The notes beneath the pieces are model-generated. The model was not told the origin of the DNA, searched no databases, and saw only the letters and a program-made list of their open reading frames with translations. The position numbers were made by a program, and so were the translations under genes. DNA of 64,000 nt from Streptomyces inusitatus (GTDB lineage: Bacteria > Actinomycetota > Actinomycetes > Streptomycetales > Streptomycetaceae), in the NCBI RefSeq assembly GCF_014651115.1, contig NZ_BMWG01000018.1:98885-162884 (forward strand), written 5' to 3'. This document shows, one piece after another, positions 23,554 to 31,515 of the stretch. Each line of letters opens with the position of its first letter. Within the stretch, counting starts at the first letter, position 1.

Positions 23554-25050
23554 TCAGTCGGCCGGGGCCGGGCCGCGGATCCCCTTGAGCGCGAGGGCGG
23601 CGAGCACGGCGGCCAGCAGGGCGCACACCCAGGCCACGGCGGTGAGGCCGTCGGTGAAGGCCTCCCGGGCCTGGTCGAACAGCGCCCGGCCGGGTCCGGC
23701 GGGAAGCTCCTCGCTCCGGGAGACCGCACCGGCGAAGGTCTCGTCCGTCCGCGCGGTCTCGGGCATCCGCACCCGGTAGACGGCGGTGGCGACGCTGCCG
23801 AGCACGGCGGTGCCGAGCGCGAAGCCCAGTTCGCTGCCGCTCTCCGAGAGCGCGGACGCCGAGCCGGTCCGGCCGGCGGGGGCGGCGGCGAGGATCAGGT
23901 CCGTGCCCAGCACGGCCGAGGGGGCGAGCCCCAGATAGACCACGACCAGGCCGGTGATCACCGCCGGGAGCCCGCCGGAGGCCGCCTGGGTCAGCAGCAG
24001 CCCGTAACCGGCCGCCGCGAGCCCGAGACCGCCCGCGATGAGCCGTCCGGGCGGGATCCGCCGGGCCAGCGGCGGGGTCAGCGCGGAGCCGATCAGCATG
24101 GCGAGGGCGTACGGGAGCATCCACAGCCCGGCGCTCAGCGGGTCGAGTCCCAGGGCGAGTTGCAGATACTGCGCGGTGAGCAGCCCGATGCCGCCCATGG
24201 CCGCCCCGCCGAGCAGCATGATCAGCAGTACGGAGCGGATGGTGCGGTCGGCGAAGAGCCCCAGGTCCAGCAGCGGCCGGGGCAGTCCGCGCTGGCGGCG
24301 GACGAACATCCGGCCGAGGAGGACGCCGAGGACGACGAGGGCCGAGGAGAGCGCCGTGCCCGCGCCGACGGCGAGCCCCTTGAGCCCCTGGACGGTCGCG
24401 AGCACGGCGGCGAGGGAGAGCAGCACGCTCAGCGGGTCGAGCCCGGCGGAGTCCGGCGTACGGTCCCGGTCGGCGGGGAGCAGGAACGGCGCGGTGATCA
24501 GCAGCAGTGCCATCACGGGGACGCCCAGCAGGAACACCGAGCCCCACCAGGCGAATCGCAGCAGTACGCCGCCGACGAGCGGGCCGATCACCATGCCGGC
24601 CATGAAGCAGGTCATCCACACGCCGACGGCGGCCGTGCGCTGGCGCGGATCGCGGAAGAGGGTGCTGATCAGGGCGAGGGTGGTGGGCATCAGGGCCGCT
24701 CCGGCGATGCCGAGGAGGGCCCGCGCGGCGATCAGGGCGGTGGCGCTGTCGGCGTACGCGACGAGCACGGACGCGCCGCCGAACGCGGCGGCCCCGGCCA
24801 TCAGCAGCCGTCGGCGGCCGATCCGGTCGCCGAGGGAGCCCATGGTGACCAGAAAGCCCGCGATCATGAAGCCGTAGACGTCCATGGCCCAGAGCAGCTG
24901 GGCGGGGCCGGTCCGCAGGTCCGCGCCGATGGCAGGGAGGGCGAGTTGCAGCACCCCGGAGTCGAGGGCGAGCAGCAGCGCGGGCAGCGCCAGGACCACG
25001 AGCGCCAGCCACTCCCGGCGGCCCGCGCGGAGGTTCTCTGCTGGGGGCAC
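23554..25050 (-). CDS. MFS drug exporter (14-TM, DHA2/QacA-like)
   Basis: A 498-residue transporter with about 14 hydrophobic segments. It has the DHA2 motif-1 region DVYGFMIAGFLVTMGSLGDRIGRRRLL and a motif-C-like ALMPTTLALISTLFRD. Homologues in enediyne clusters (for example SgcB) export the product and contribute to self-resistance, so it is the leading resistance candidate here. The GTG at 25050 is chosen because AGGAG lies 11 bases upstream and it follows the TIGR03084 gene 2 stop by 17 bases. A terminator follows. Confidence 0.9.
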   Translation of the reverse strand: MPPAENLRAGRREWLALVVLALPALLLALDSGVLQLALPAIGADLRTGPAQLLWAMDVYGFMIAGFLVTMGSLGDRIGRRRLLMAGAAAFGGASVLVAYADSATALIAARALLGIAGAALMPTTLALISTLFRDPRQRTAAVGVWMTCFMAGMVIGPLVGGVLLRFAWWGSVFLLGVPVMALLLITAPFLLPADRDRTPDSAGLDPLSVLLSLAAVLATVQGLKGLAVGAGTALSSALVVLGVLLGRMFVRRQRGLPRPLLDLGLFADRTIRSVLLIMLLGGAAMGGIGLLTAQYLQLALGLDPLSAGLWMLPYALAMLIGSALTPPLARRIPPGRLIAGGLGLAAAGYGLLLTQAASGGLPAVITGLVVVYLGLAPSAVLGTDLILAAAPAGRTGSASALSESGSELGFALGTAVLGSVATAVYRVRMPETARTDETFAGAVSRSEELPAGPGRALFDQAREAFTDGLTAVAWVCALLAAVLAALALKGIRGPAPAD

Positions 25051-25067
25051 CGTGGGGCCTCTCCTGG

Positions 25068-25898
25068 TCAGCCGAGGTGGGCGAATTGTCCGGGGGTGCG
25101 GCCGGGCCCGGGGTCTCCCCGGTAGGCCTGGGCGAGGTCGAGATAGCGGTCCGCCTCCGCGCCCGTGGCGCTCAGCTCCAGATCGGCGCGGTGCCGCCGG
25201 CGGGTCACCAGCAGACAGAAGTCGTACGCGGAGCCCGTGATCCGCTCCTTCGCGTCGGCGGGACCGTACTCCCACAGCGCGCCCGAAGGCCCGGTCAGCT
25301 CGAACCGGAACGGCTCGGAAGGCGGGGTGAGACCCCGGGACTGATAGCCGAAGTCCCGGTTGGCCTGGGCGAATCGGGTCACATGGGCGATGTGGTCGGT
25401 GGGCTGGTGTGGCAGTCGGAGCGCGTCGGCGATGTCCTGGCCGTGGCCGAACAGCTCCAGCACCCCGACCCGGGCGACATCGGCGGGGAGGGTGGGGCCG
25501 GTGAGCCAGGGGACCGGCCGCTCGGGGGGCAGGGCGGCGAGCGCGGTGTGGGTCGCCCTCCATGTCTCGTGCCAGCGGGCGACGAGGGTCTCGCGGGAGT
25601 CGTCGGCGTAGTCGGCCAGCGCCGCGTTGACCGCGCCGTTGAAGTTTCCGGCCGCGCGTTCGATGAAGCCGTGGAAGGCGTTCGCGTCGGTGGCGGCGAC
25701 GCGGGCGAGCCCGAAGACGAAGACCAGATGGGCGATCTGGTCGGCCACGGTCCAGCCGGGGGCCGGGGAGTCCGTGGCGAGCTGTCCCGCCTCCACCTGT
25801 GCCACCAGGGCGTCCAGCCGCGCGCACTCCTCGGCCAGGGAGTCGAGGGCCGGTGCGGTGTGCGGCGGGCGGTGCTCGGTGCTGGGCGAGTCGGTCAT
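25068..25898 (-). CDS. TIGR03084-family protein, copy 2
   Basis: A 276-residue paralogue of the protein at 22422, with the same architecture: DinB-like TDSPAPGWTVADQIAHLVF, then LELFGHGQDIADAL and a near-identical C-terminal 100 residues. One of the N-terminal histidines of copy 1 (KHQIAH) is replaced here (ADQIAH), so metal binding may differ. The ATG overlaps the stop of the AhpD-like gene (ATGA), and the exporter gene follows 17 bases later. This places it firmly in the DUF5987-GMC-AhpD-MFS operon. Confidence 0.82.
   Translation of the reverse strand: MTDSPSTEHRPPHTAPALDSLAEECARLDALVAQVEAGQLATDSPAPGWTVADQIAHLVFVFGLARVAATDANAFHGFIERAAGNFNGAVNAALADYADDSRETLVARWHETWRATHTALAALPPERPVPWLTGPTLPADVARVGVLELFGHGQDIADALRLPHQPTDHIAHVTRFAQANRDFGYQSRGLTPPSEPFRFELTGPSGALWEYGPADAKERITGSAYDFCLLVTRRRHRADLELSATGAEADRYLDLAQAYRGDPGPGRTPGQFAHLG
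25069..25364. repeat. ~295-bp direct repeat, copy 2 (3' end of TIGR03084 gene 2)
   Basis: Same-orientation match to 22423-22718. The copies flank the exporter gene, so homologous recombination between them would delete it together with copy 1's unique half. Confidence 0.75.
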
Positions 25899-26968
25899 GG
25901 GCTGCTCTCCTTCGGAGCGGGGGCGGGCGGGGGGTTGCGCACCGTGCGTGCGCCGTGGGTGCGCGCGGCGGCCAGGGCCGCCCAGGAGGTCAGTCCGATC
26001 AGCGCGGCGTCGCCGGGGGTGCGGGCCCGGAAGGCGGCGATGTCGCGGTCCTCCACGCGGTAGGAGGCGAGGGCGGTGAGCAGGGCGAGCCGGGCGGCGG
26101 GCCGGTCGCCGGGCGGAAGCCCGGCGGTCCTCTCGTCCAGCCAGCCCCGGCCGACGGGGGGCGGCCGGCCGTCCCAGGCGTCGAGTTCGGCGAGCACCCG
26201 TTCGCGTACGGCGGCGGGGAGCGCGGGCCCGGCCGCCCGGTCGACGGCCGCGGCGGAGCGGGCGAACGCGTCGGCGAGGTCCGGGACGCCGGACGCCCAG
26301 GCGAGGTCGGGCGGCGGCGGGGCCTTCGGCAGCAGCGGGAGCGAGGCCCCTGCCGCCGGTCCGCCGGGGGCGGAGGGCCGCAGGGTGCGCGCCACCATCC
26401 GCAGCAGCCCGTCGTGCGCGGCGGCGGGCAGTCCGGCGGGGAGCGGGGAGTCCTCCAGGAAGACGTTGACCATGCGGTTGAGGTAGTGGAAGGCCACCGC
26501 GACGGCCGTCAGCTCGGTACGGGTGTCCGCCGGGGGGCCGTCGTCGGCGTCCGTGCCGGGGCGAAGGCCCGCGCGGGCCCACCGGGCGGCGGCGTGTGCC
26601 GCGCTCCCCGGGGCGGGGGCGGCCCCCGGGGCGGCGGCGGGTTCGAGGTCGCGCAGGGCCGCGCCGTGCACTTCGACGCAGTACGGGCAGGAGTTGGCCT
26701 CGGAGACGGCGTGGGCCACCGCCTCCTTCGCCGCCCGCCCGGCGGTCCCGGGCACCAGCAGGCTCTCCCGGAGCATCAGCCAGGAGGCCGCCAGCGGTTC
26801 GGGGGCGGGTGAGTGGAGGGCGATCGGCGGGGCGAGCCCGCCGAAGTCGCGCACGGTCTGTTCGTACACCCGGGCCACCAGGCCGGTGGCGCCGTCGGGG
26901 CGTACCGCCTCGATGTGACGGATGCTGCCGAGCGAGTTCTTGACCACGGTGCGGAGGACTCTCTTCAC
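25895..26968 (-). CDS. AhpD/carboxymuconolactone-decarboxylase-like protein
   Basis: A 357-residue protein whose first half carries the AhpD redox motif NSCPYCVEVHG (CxxC plus His) in an all-helical context. The second half is Pro/Ala-rich with a further helical domain. Single AhpD domains are about 100-190 residues, so this is a long, possibly two-domain version. The redox-active CxxC suggests peroxide or thiol chemistry, plausible for protection or core oxidation. Homologues occur in nine-membered enediyne clusters without a settled role. GTG start with AAGGAG upstream; its end overlaps the TIGR03084 gene 2 start. Confidence 0.78.
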   Translation of the reverse strand: MKRVLRTVVKNSLGSIRHIEAVRPDGATGLVARVYEQTVRDFGGLAPPIALHSPAPEPLAASWLMLRESLLVPGTAGRAAKEAVAHAVSEANSCPYCVEVHGAALRDLEPAAAPGAAPAPGSAAHAAARWARAGLRPGTDADDGPPADTRTELTAVAVAFHYLNRMVNVFLEDSPLPAGLPAAAHDGLLRMVARTLRPSAPGGPAAGASLPLLPKAPPPPDLAWASGVPDLADAFARSAAAVDRAAGPALPAAVRERVLAELDAWDGRPPPVGRGWLDERTAGLPPGDRPAARLALLTALASYRVEDRDIAAFRARTPGDAALIGLTSWAALAAARTHGARTVRNPPPAPAPKESSP

Positions 26969-27029
26969 GGCAGTCTCCTTCGTGGTCCGCTCGCCGGTCC
27001 CGGTGGGACCGGGGCCGCGCCGGGCACGG

Positions 27030-28688
27030 TCAGTCCCGCGCGATCAGCGGGACGAGGGGGCGGACGCCGCGGCGGCCGCTGGTCGAGCCGTCCGGGGCGG
27101 GGGCCCCGTAGGTGACCTTCACCCCCCGCTCGCGGGCGGCGGCGACGATCGCGGGGACGGACCGCTCGGCCAGTGCCGCGATGGTCATCGCCGGGTTGAC
27201 GGTCAGCGCGCCGGGGACGGCGGAGCTGTCGGTGACGAAGATGCCCGGGTGGCCGCGGAGTTCATGGCGGTCGTCGAGGGCGGAGGTGGCGGGGTCGTCG
27301 CCGATCCGGCAGGAGGCCAGCGGGTGGACGGTGTACGCGCCGACGAGGTCGTTGGTCCAGGGCATGACCTCGGCGAGGCCGTCGCGCTCCAGGATCTCCT
27401 TGACCTCGCGGTCGGACTCGGCCCAGCCGTGGCGGGTGTTGGCCGTGGGGTCGTAGCGGAGCGCGCCCCGGCCGAGCATCTGCTGGGAGATGCGGTGGGC
27501 GTTGCCGGCGGCCGGGGGCGGGCCGAAGACGCCCTCGTTGTCGTCCTCGCTCATGGTGAAGATGGTCAGCCAGGAGCGCCAGCGGGCGAGGAGTTCCTTC
27601 TTCTTGGGGCCGAACCAGGAGGGTCCGCCGTCCGCGTTCGGTATCTGGGCGAGGATGGTGCCGAGGCCGGGCGGGAAGTAGAGCTGTTCCAGGGAGTAGC
27701 GGGAGTACTCGGGGAGCGAGCCGTCCAGCCGGTCCCAGCTGGCGACGGTCGGGCCGCGGCCGATCTGGTTGGCCTCGTAGGCCAGTCCGTCGCCCCGGGA
27801 CAGGCCCAGGACCTCGGCGATCCGGTCCTCGTTGAGATAGGCGGTGTTGAGCCGTTCGCCGTTGCCGGAGAAGTAGCGGCCGACGGCGTGGGGCATCGTG
27901 CCGAGCACGGGCTCGCTGCGCTGGAGGATGACGGGGGTCGCGCCGGCTCCCGCCGCGAGGACGACGATCTTGGCGTCGATCTCGCCGGAGCCGGTGCGGA
28001 TCCGGTAGTCCTCCTCGTCGATGGTGTCGAAGTGGACCCGGTATCCGCCTGTGTCGGTGCGGGAGATCCGCTGCACCTCGTGGAGCGGCAGGATCCGCGC
28101 GCCGTGGGCGACGGCGGCGGGCAGATAGTTGGTGAGCAGCGACTTCTTCGCGTCGAAGCGGCAGCCGGCCATCATCCAGTTGCAGTTGACGCAGGCCTTC
28201 TTGTCGAGGCCGACCGGCAGCGGGTTGGCGGTGCGGCCCGCGTGGTCGCAGGCGGCGGCCCAGAGTCCGCCCGCGTAGGTGACGTCGTCCCAGGACTGCT
28301 GGACGACGGGGATGGCCTCGGCGACCCGGTCGTACCAGGGTTCCAGGGTGTCCCGGCTGACGGAGGCGGGCCACATCCGGCGGCCGATGCTCCCGCGGCG
28401 GTCGAAGACGAAGCGCGGGGCGCGGGGCAGCGAGGCGAAGTAGACGACGCTGCCGCCGCCGACGCAGTTGCCGCTGAGGACGCTCATGCCGTCCCCGACG
28501 ACGAAGTCGAAGGCCCTGGTGTAGGAGGAGCCGAGTTTGAAATCGTGCTCGAAGTCCTCGCTCTCCAGCCAGGGTCCGCGCTCCAGGACGGTGACCTTCG
28601 CGCCGCCGGCCGCCAGATGGTAGGCGGCGATGGAACCGCCGAAGCCGCTGCCGATGACCAGGACGTCGGTGCTCTGCGGGGATGTCAT
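27030..28688 (-). CDS. GMC-family FAD oxidoreductase (E9-type)
   Basis: A 552-residue glucose-methanol-choline / cholesterol-oxidase-like flavoenzyme. It has the N-terminal FAD motif VIGSGFGGSIAAYHLA, a second FAD segment (VLSGNCVGGGSVVYFAS) and the C-terminal catalytic region YTVHPLASCRIGDDP and NPAMTIAALAE. Nine-membered enediyne clusters carry a conserved GMC-like oxidoreductase (SgcE9/NcsE9) whose step is not firmly established. Its ATG overlaps the stop of the DUF5987 gene (ATGA), implying a two-subunit arrangement in the way GMC dehydrogenases often pair with a small subunit. Confidence 0.9.
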   Translation of the reverse strand: MTSPQSTDVLVIGSGFGGSIAAYHLAAGGAKVTVLERGPWLESEDFEHDFKLGSSYTRAFDFVVGDGMSVLSGNCVGGGSVVYFASLPRAPRFVFDRRGSIGRRMWPASVSRDTLEPWYDRVAEAIPVVQQSWDDVTYAGGLWAAACDHAGRTANPLPVGLDKKACVNCNWMMAGCRFDAKKSLLTNYLPAAVAHGARILPLHEVQRISRTDTGGYRVHFDTIDEEDYRIRTGSGEIDAKIVVLAAGAGATPVILQRSEPVLGTMPHAVGRYFSGNGERLNTAYLNEDRIAEVLGLSRGDGLAYEANQIGRGPTVASWDRLDGSLPEYSRYSLEQLYFPPGLGTILAQIPNADGGPSWFGPKKKELLARWRSWLTIFTMSEDDNEGVFGPPPAAGNAHRISQQMLGRGALRYDPTANTRHGWAESDREVKEILERDGLAEVMPWTNDLVGAYTVHPLASCRIGDDPATSALDDRHELRGHPGIFVTDSSAVPGALTVNPAMTIAALAERSVPAIVAAARERGVKVTYGAPAPDGSTSGRRGVRPLVPLIARD

Positions 28689-29254
28689 GCCGGACTCCCT
28701 GAGGGGGTGGTGTCGGGGTGCAGACGGGCCAGCGGCCTGCCGTAGGAGTGCTGGTCGAAGCGCCACAGGCCGTCTTCGTCGGGCTGGCTGATGCCCATCG
28801 CGGCGAGGCCGGGGTGGCCCGCCGCCATCGCCTCGGCGGTGTGCAGATGGGCCGCGGAGTCGTAGGCCATGTTGCAGAAGAGCGCGAGCAGTACCCAGAA
28901 TTCCTTCTCCGGGTGTTCCGGCGCGGTCAGCCTGCGCACCAGGGCCGTGCGGTGCTCGAAGGACAGGGCGACGAACGGATCCACCTCCGTGTCCAGTACG
29001 AGGCCGTGCTCGTCCGCGTACGCGCCGGTGTGGTCGTTCAGCAGCCGGGCGAGATCGCCCAGCCCCTGGGTCATCCCGGTGGCGTCCCATTCCAGCAGTT
29101 CGACGGCGCCGGCCTCCACCGAGCCCGGGCTCTGCGAGACCCCGGCCACCGCCCGGTCGCCGGGGCCCCTCGCGCGCCCCGGCAGGATCGTGTCCGCGTA
29201 GGCCTCCAGGGTGGGTGTCCGGTCCCATTCAGGAGCGGAACTGTGCTGCTCCAT
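28685..29254 (-). CDS. DUF5987 protein, likely partner of the GMC oxidoreductase
   Basis: A 189-residue protein matching my recollection of DUF5987 in enediyne and related clusters: TLEAYADTILPGRARGPGDRAV, then a helical body with FVALSFEHRTALVRRL and FCNMAYDSAAHLHTA. It resembles the small subunit 3 of gluconate dehydrogenase-type GMC enzymes. The ATG at 29254 has a perfect AGGAGG site 8 bases upstream and is preferred to a longer reading frame. It is the first gene of the operon, and it overlaps the GMC gene. It is probably the counterpart of the unassigned E8 protein of C-1027-type clusters, but that is inference. Confidence 0.78.
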   Translation of the reverse strand: MEQHSSAPEWDRTPTLEAYADTILPGRARGPGDRAVAGVSQSPGSVEAGAVELLEWDATGMTQGLGDLARLLNDHTGAYADEHGLVLDTEVDPFVALSFEHRTALVRRLTAPEHPEKEFWVLLALFCNMAYDSAAHLHTAEAMAAGHPGLAAMGISQPDEDGLWRFDQHSYGRPLARLHPDTTPSGSPA

Positions 29255-29319
29255 CGCCAATCCTCCTTTTAAACCACCGAATTTACTCGGGCTGCCAATA
29301 AGGTATTGATAGCGAGTTC

Positions 29320-29362
29320 GTTCAAGCAACCAACGAAACGGAATCATTGCCACCGCTTGAAC
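29320..29362. promoter_or_regulatory. Inverted repeat in the divergent promoter region (candidate StrR-type operator)
   Basis: Perfect 8-bp arms GTTCAAGC and GCTTGAAC are separated by 27 bases, in the comparatively AT-rich region between the DUF5987 operon and the StrR-like gene. StrR's known sites have arms beginning GTTCGA and ending TCGAAC with an 11-base spacer, so the arms resemble them but the spacer is longer. It could serve autoregulation and divergent control. Confidence 0.45.
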
Positions 29363-29519
29363 AATAGGCCAGCTCTTGGCCACTTCTCGATCTCCCGGTA
29401 CGCTTCTCGCGCCAACGCAACCCCCCTGAGAGAGTGCAACGTGAACTTACTTCAGAGTAATTTCACCCAGCGCAACCACGATCCGAACCAAGTCAACATC
29501 AACCGTGAGGGTCCCATCA

Positions 29520-30587
29520 GTGGCTGACGCGAGTGCACGGGCGCAGTTGACCACCGCCCGAATCCCTGACAATCACCCTGCCGGCGAGAGCAGATCGCCG
29601 AGCCATTCTCCCGAACTCAGGGAAATACCTCACCTGATCAAGGTCGACCGCCTTCTCCCTGCCGATTCACCTCGATCCGCCGGCGTCGACGAAGAACATG
29701 TACTCCGGCTCGCGGAATTCGAAGGAAACCTTCCACCCATTCTCGTGGAGCGCCTCACCATGCGTGTGATCGACGGCATGCACCGGTTGCGCGCGGCGCA
29801 GCTGAAAGGGCAGCAGAGTATCGCCGTGACATTTTTAGAATGCAGTGAGGAAGAGGCGTTCCTCCGCTCGGTGGAGGAGAACGTCTCACACGGACTTCCG
29901 CTCTCACTGACGGACCGCAAGGCGGCGGCCCGGCGAATTCTGGCCACCCGGCCCGAACTTTCCGATCGGTCGATCGCGGCCAGGACCGGGCTGGCCGCCC
30001 GGACCGTGGCCGCCGTCCGCCGATGTTCAGGCGCGGAAGAGGAGCAGTTGAACTCCCGCTTCGGCACCGACGGCCGAAGACATCCGCTGAGCGGGACCGG
30101 CGGCCGGCTGCGGGCCGCGGAGATCATCGCGGCCCGCCCCGAGGCCTCGCTGCGCGAGATCGCCAGGGAGGCCGGAGTCTCCGTGGGCACCGCCCACGAC
30201 GTGCGGGCGCGCCTGCTCAGAGGGGAGGAGCCACTCCCCGCCACCCAGCTGTCCGCGGGCCGCCCCGGAGCCGGGAAGACCGGCCGGGCGGCCCCCTCGG
30301 CATACGCCCAGTCCTCGCCGCCGACCGTGCGCTCCCGCTGCCAGGACGGGGGCGAGCAGTACGCGGCGATCCTCCGCAATCTCACCAAGGACCCCTCCCT
30401 GCGGCACACCGAGAGCGGCCGCGAGCTTCTGCGCTGGCTCCACGCGCAGTTGGTTCTGGACGACGACTGGCGGCCCCGGGTCGAGAGCGTGCCCGCCCAC
30501 TGCAGCGACGCCGTCGCCGAGCTGGCCCGGCAATGCGCCGAGGCCTGGCAGCAGATCGCCCGCCAGCTCTCCGACCGCGACAGGTAG
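29520..30587 (+). CDS. StrR-like (ParB-fold) pathway activator, SgcR1-type
   Basis: A 355-residue regulator. Residues of about 35-130 form the ParB/sulfiredoxin-like domain with LPPILVERLTMRVIDGMHRLRAAQLKG. Then come two HTH regions (DRSIAARTGLAARTVAAVRR and ASLREIAREAGVSVGTAHDVR) separated by the StrR-type link RFGTDGRRHPLSGTGGR. This is the layout of StrR and its homologues, pathway-specific activators that include SgcR1 of C-1027. The GTG at 29520 is preferred because GAGGG lies 8 bases upstream; a GTG at 29505 has no ribosome site. With the AraC-like gene it splits the two minus-strand halves of the cluster. Confidence 0.85.
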   Translation: MADASARAQLTTARIPDNHPAGESRSPSHSPELREIPHLIKVDRLLPADSPRSAGVDEEHVLRLAEFEGNLPPILVERLTMRVIDGMHRLRAAQLKGQQSIAVTFLECSEEEAFLRSVEENVSHGLPLSLTDRKAAARRILATRPELSDRSIAARTGLAARTVAAVRRCSGAEEEQLNSRFGTDGRRHPLSGTGGRLRAAEIIAARPEASLREIAREAGVSVGTAHDVRARLLRGEEPLPATQLSAGRPGAGKTGRAAPSAYAQSSPPTVRSRCQDGGEQYAAILRNLTKDPSLRHTESGRELLRWLHAQLVLDDDWRPRVESVPAHCSDAVAELARQCAEAWQQIARQLSDRDR

Positions 30588-30700
30588 CCCCGTTCCTCAC
30601 CGTTGAACTCTCGAAAGACTGGACTGGTCGCGGTTAAGGTCTGATTACACGGCCATATACCGCATTCGGCGTGATCTTTTCGACGAACGAGGGACCCTTC

Positions 30701-31468
30701 ATGGAATCCACCATTGAGCGCGTCGTGACACGGGTTATCGAAGACATGCGCGCCAACCTCGGCGAGCGAATCACCATCGATGACATGGCCCAGACCGCCA
30801 TGTTCAGCAAGTTTCACTTCACCCGCCTTTTCCGCGGCCAGACCGGGGTCTCCCCCGGCCGCTTCCTCTCGGCGCTCCGCCTGAATGAGGCAAAGCGGCT
30901 CCTGATCAACACGGACCTCAGCATCGCTGACATAAGCAATTGCGTTGGCTACAGCAGCGTCGGCACCTTCAGCTCACGCTTCAAAACCTGTGTGGGTATT
31001 GCACCTTCAACGTACCGCCAGTTCAACGGATTCGTTTCAGAGATCCCGACCGCCGATGACAACCTGCCCCAGGGAGCGGCTCAGACATCGATCACCGGGA
31101 CGGTGTCCGCAGCCCCCGAAGGGGACACTGGATTTGTTTTCATCGGGCTATTCCCCGACTGCATCCCCCAGGGCCAGCCGGTCCGCTGCGTCATCCTGGA
31201 CCGCCCGGGGCCCTATACGCTCCGCAACGTCCCGCCAGGCACTTGGCATGTACTCGTCCAATCAGTCCCGTACGGCATGGAGGAGTCCCAGGACCTCGGC
31301 GAGGACGACGCGACCTTCGTCGGCGCCCACGGCCCGGTGACCGTCGGCCCCGACGAGACCCCCGCCCCGGCCGACATCGAGCTGCGCCCCATCCGGGCCC
31401 TGGACCCGCCGGTCCTGCTCGCGCTGCTCGACATGCGCCTCACCGCGCTGCGGGCCGTGGCCGCCTGA
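30701..31468 (+). CDS. AraC-family transcriptional regulator, SgcR2-type
   Basis: A 255-residue protein with the two-HTH AraC domain at the N-terminus: MAQTAMFSKFHFTRLFRGQTGVS, then LSIADISNCVGYSSVGTFSSRF and the conserved GIAPSTYRQ. The C-terminal ~140 residues form an unassigned beta-rich domain that could sense a ligand. AraC proteins usually have the DNA-binding part at the C-terminus, so this is the reversed order. C-1027's SgcR2 is also AraC-like and neighbours SgcR1, matching the pair here. ATG 30701 has GAGGGA upstream. Confidence 0.88.
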   Translation: MESTIERVVTRVIEDMRANLGERITIDDMAQTAMFSKFHFTRLFRGQTGVSPGRFLSALRLNEAKRLLINTDLSIADISNCVGYSSVGTFSSRFKTCVGIAPSTYRQFNGFVSEIPTADDNLPQGAAQTSITGTVSAAPEGDTGFVFIGLFPDCIPQGQPVRCVILDRPGPYTLRNVPPGTWHVLVQSVPYGMEESQDLGEDDATFVGAHGPVTVGPDETPAPADIELRPIRALDPPVLLALLDMRLTALRAVAA

Positions 31469-31474
31469 GCGCGG

Positions 31475-31504
31475 GAGGGGCCGATCGATGCTCGTCGGCC
31501 CCTC
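31475..31504. terminator. Bidirectional terminator between AraC and P450 genes
   Basis: A 10-bp perfect stem (GAGGGGCCGA pairing with TCGGCCCCTC) lies in the 47-base gap between two convergent stops. It serves the AraC gene on plus and the warhead operon on minus. Confidence 0.75.
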
Positions 31505-31515
31505 GAACGGAACCC

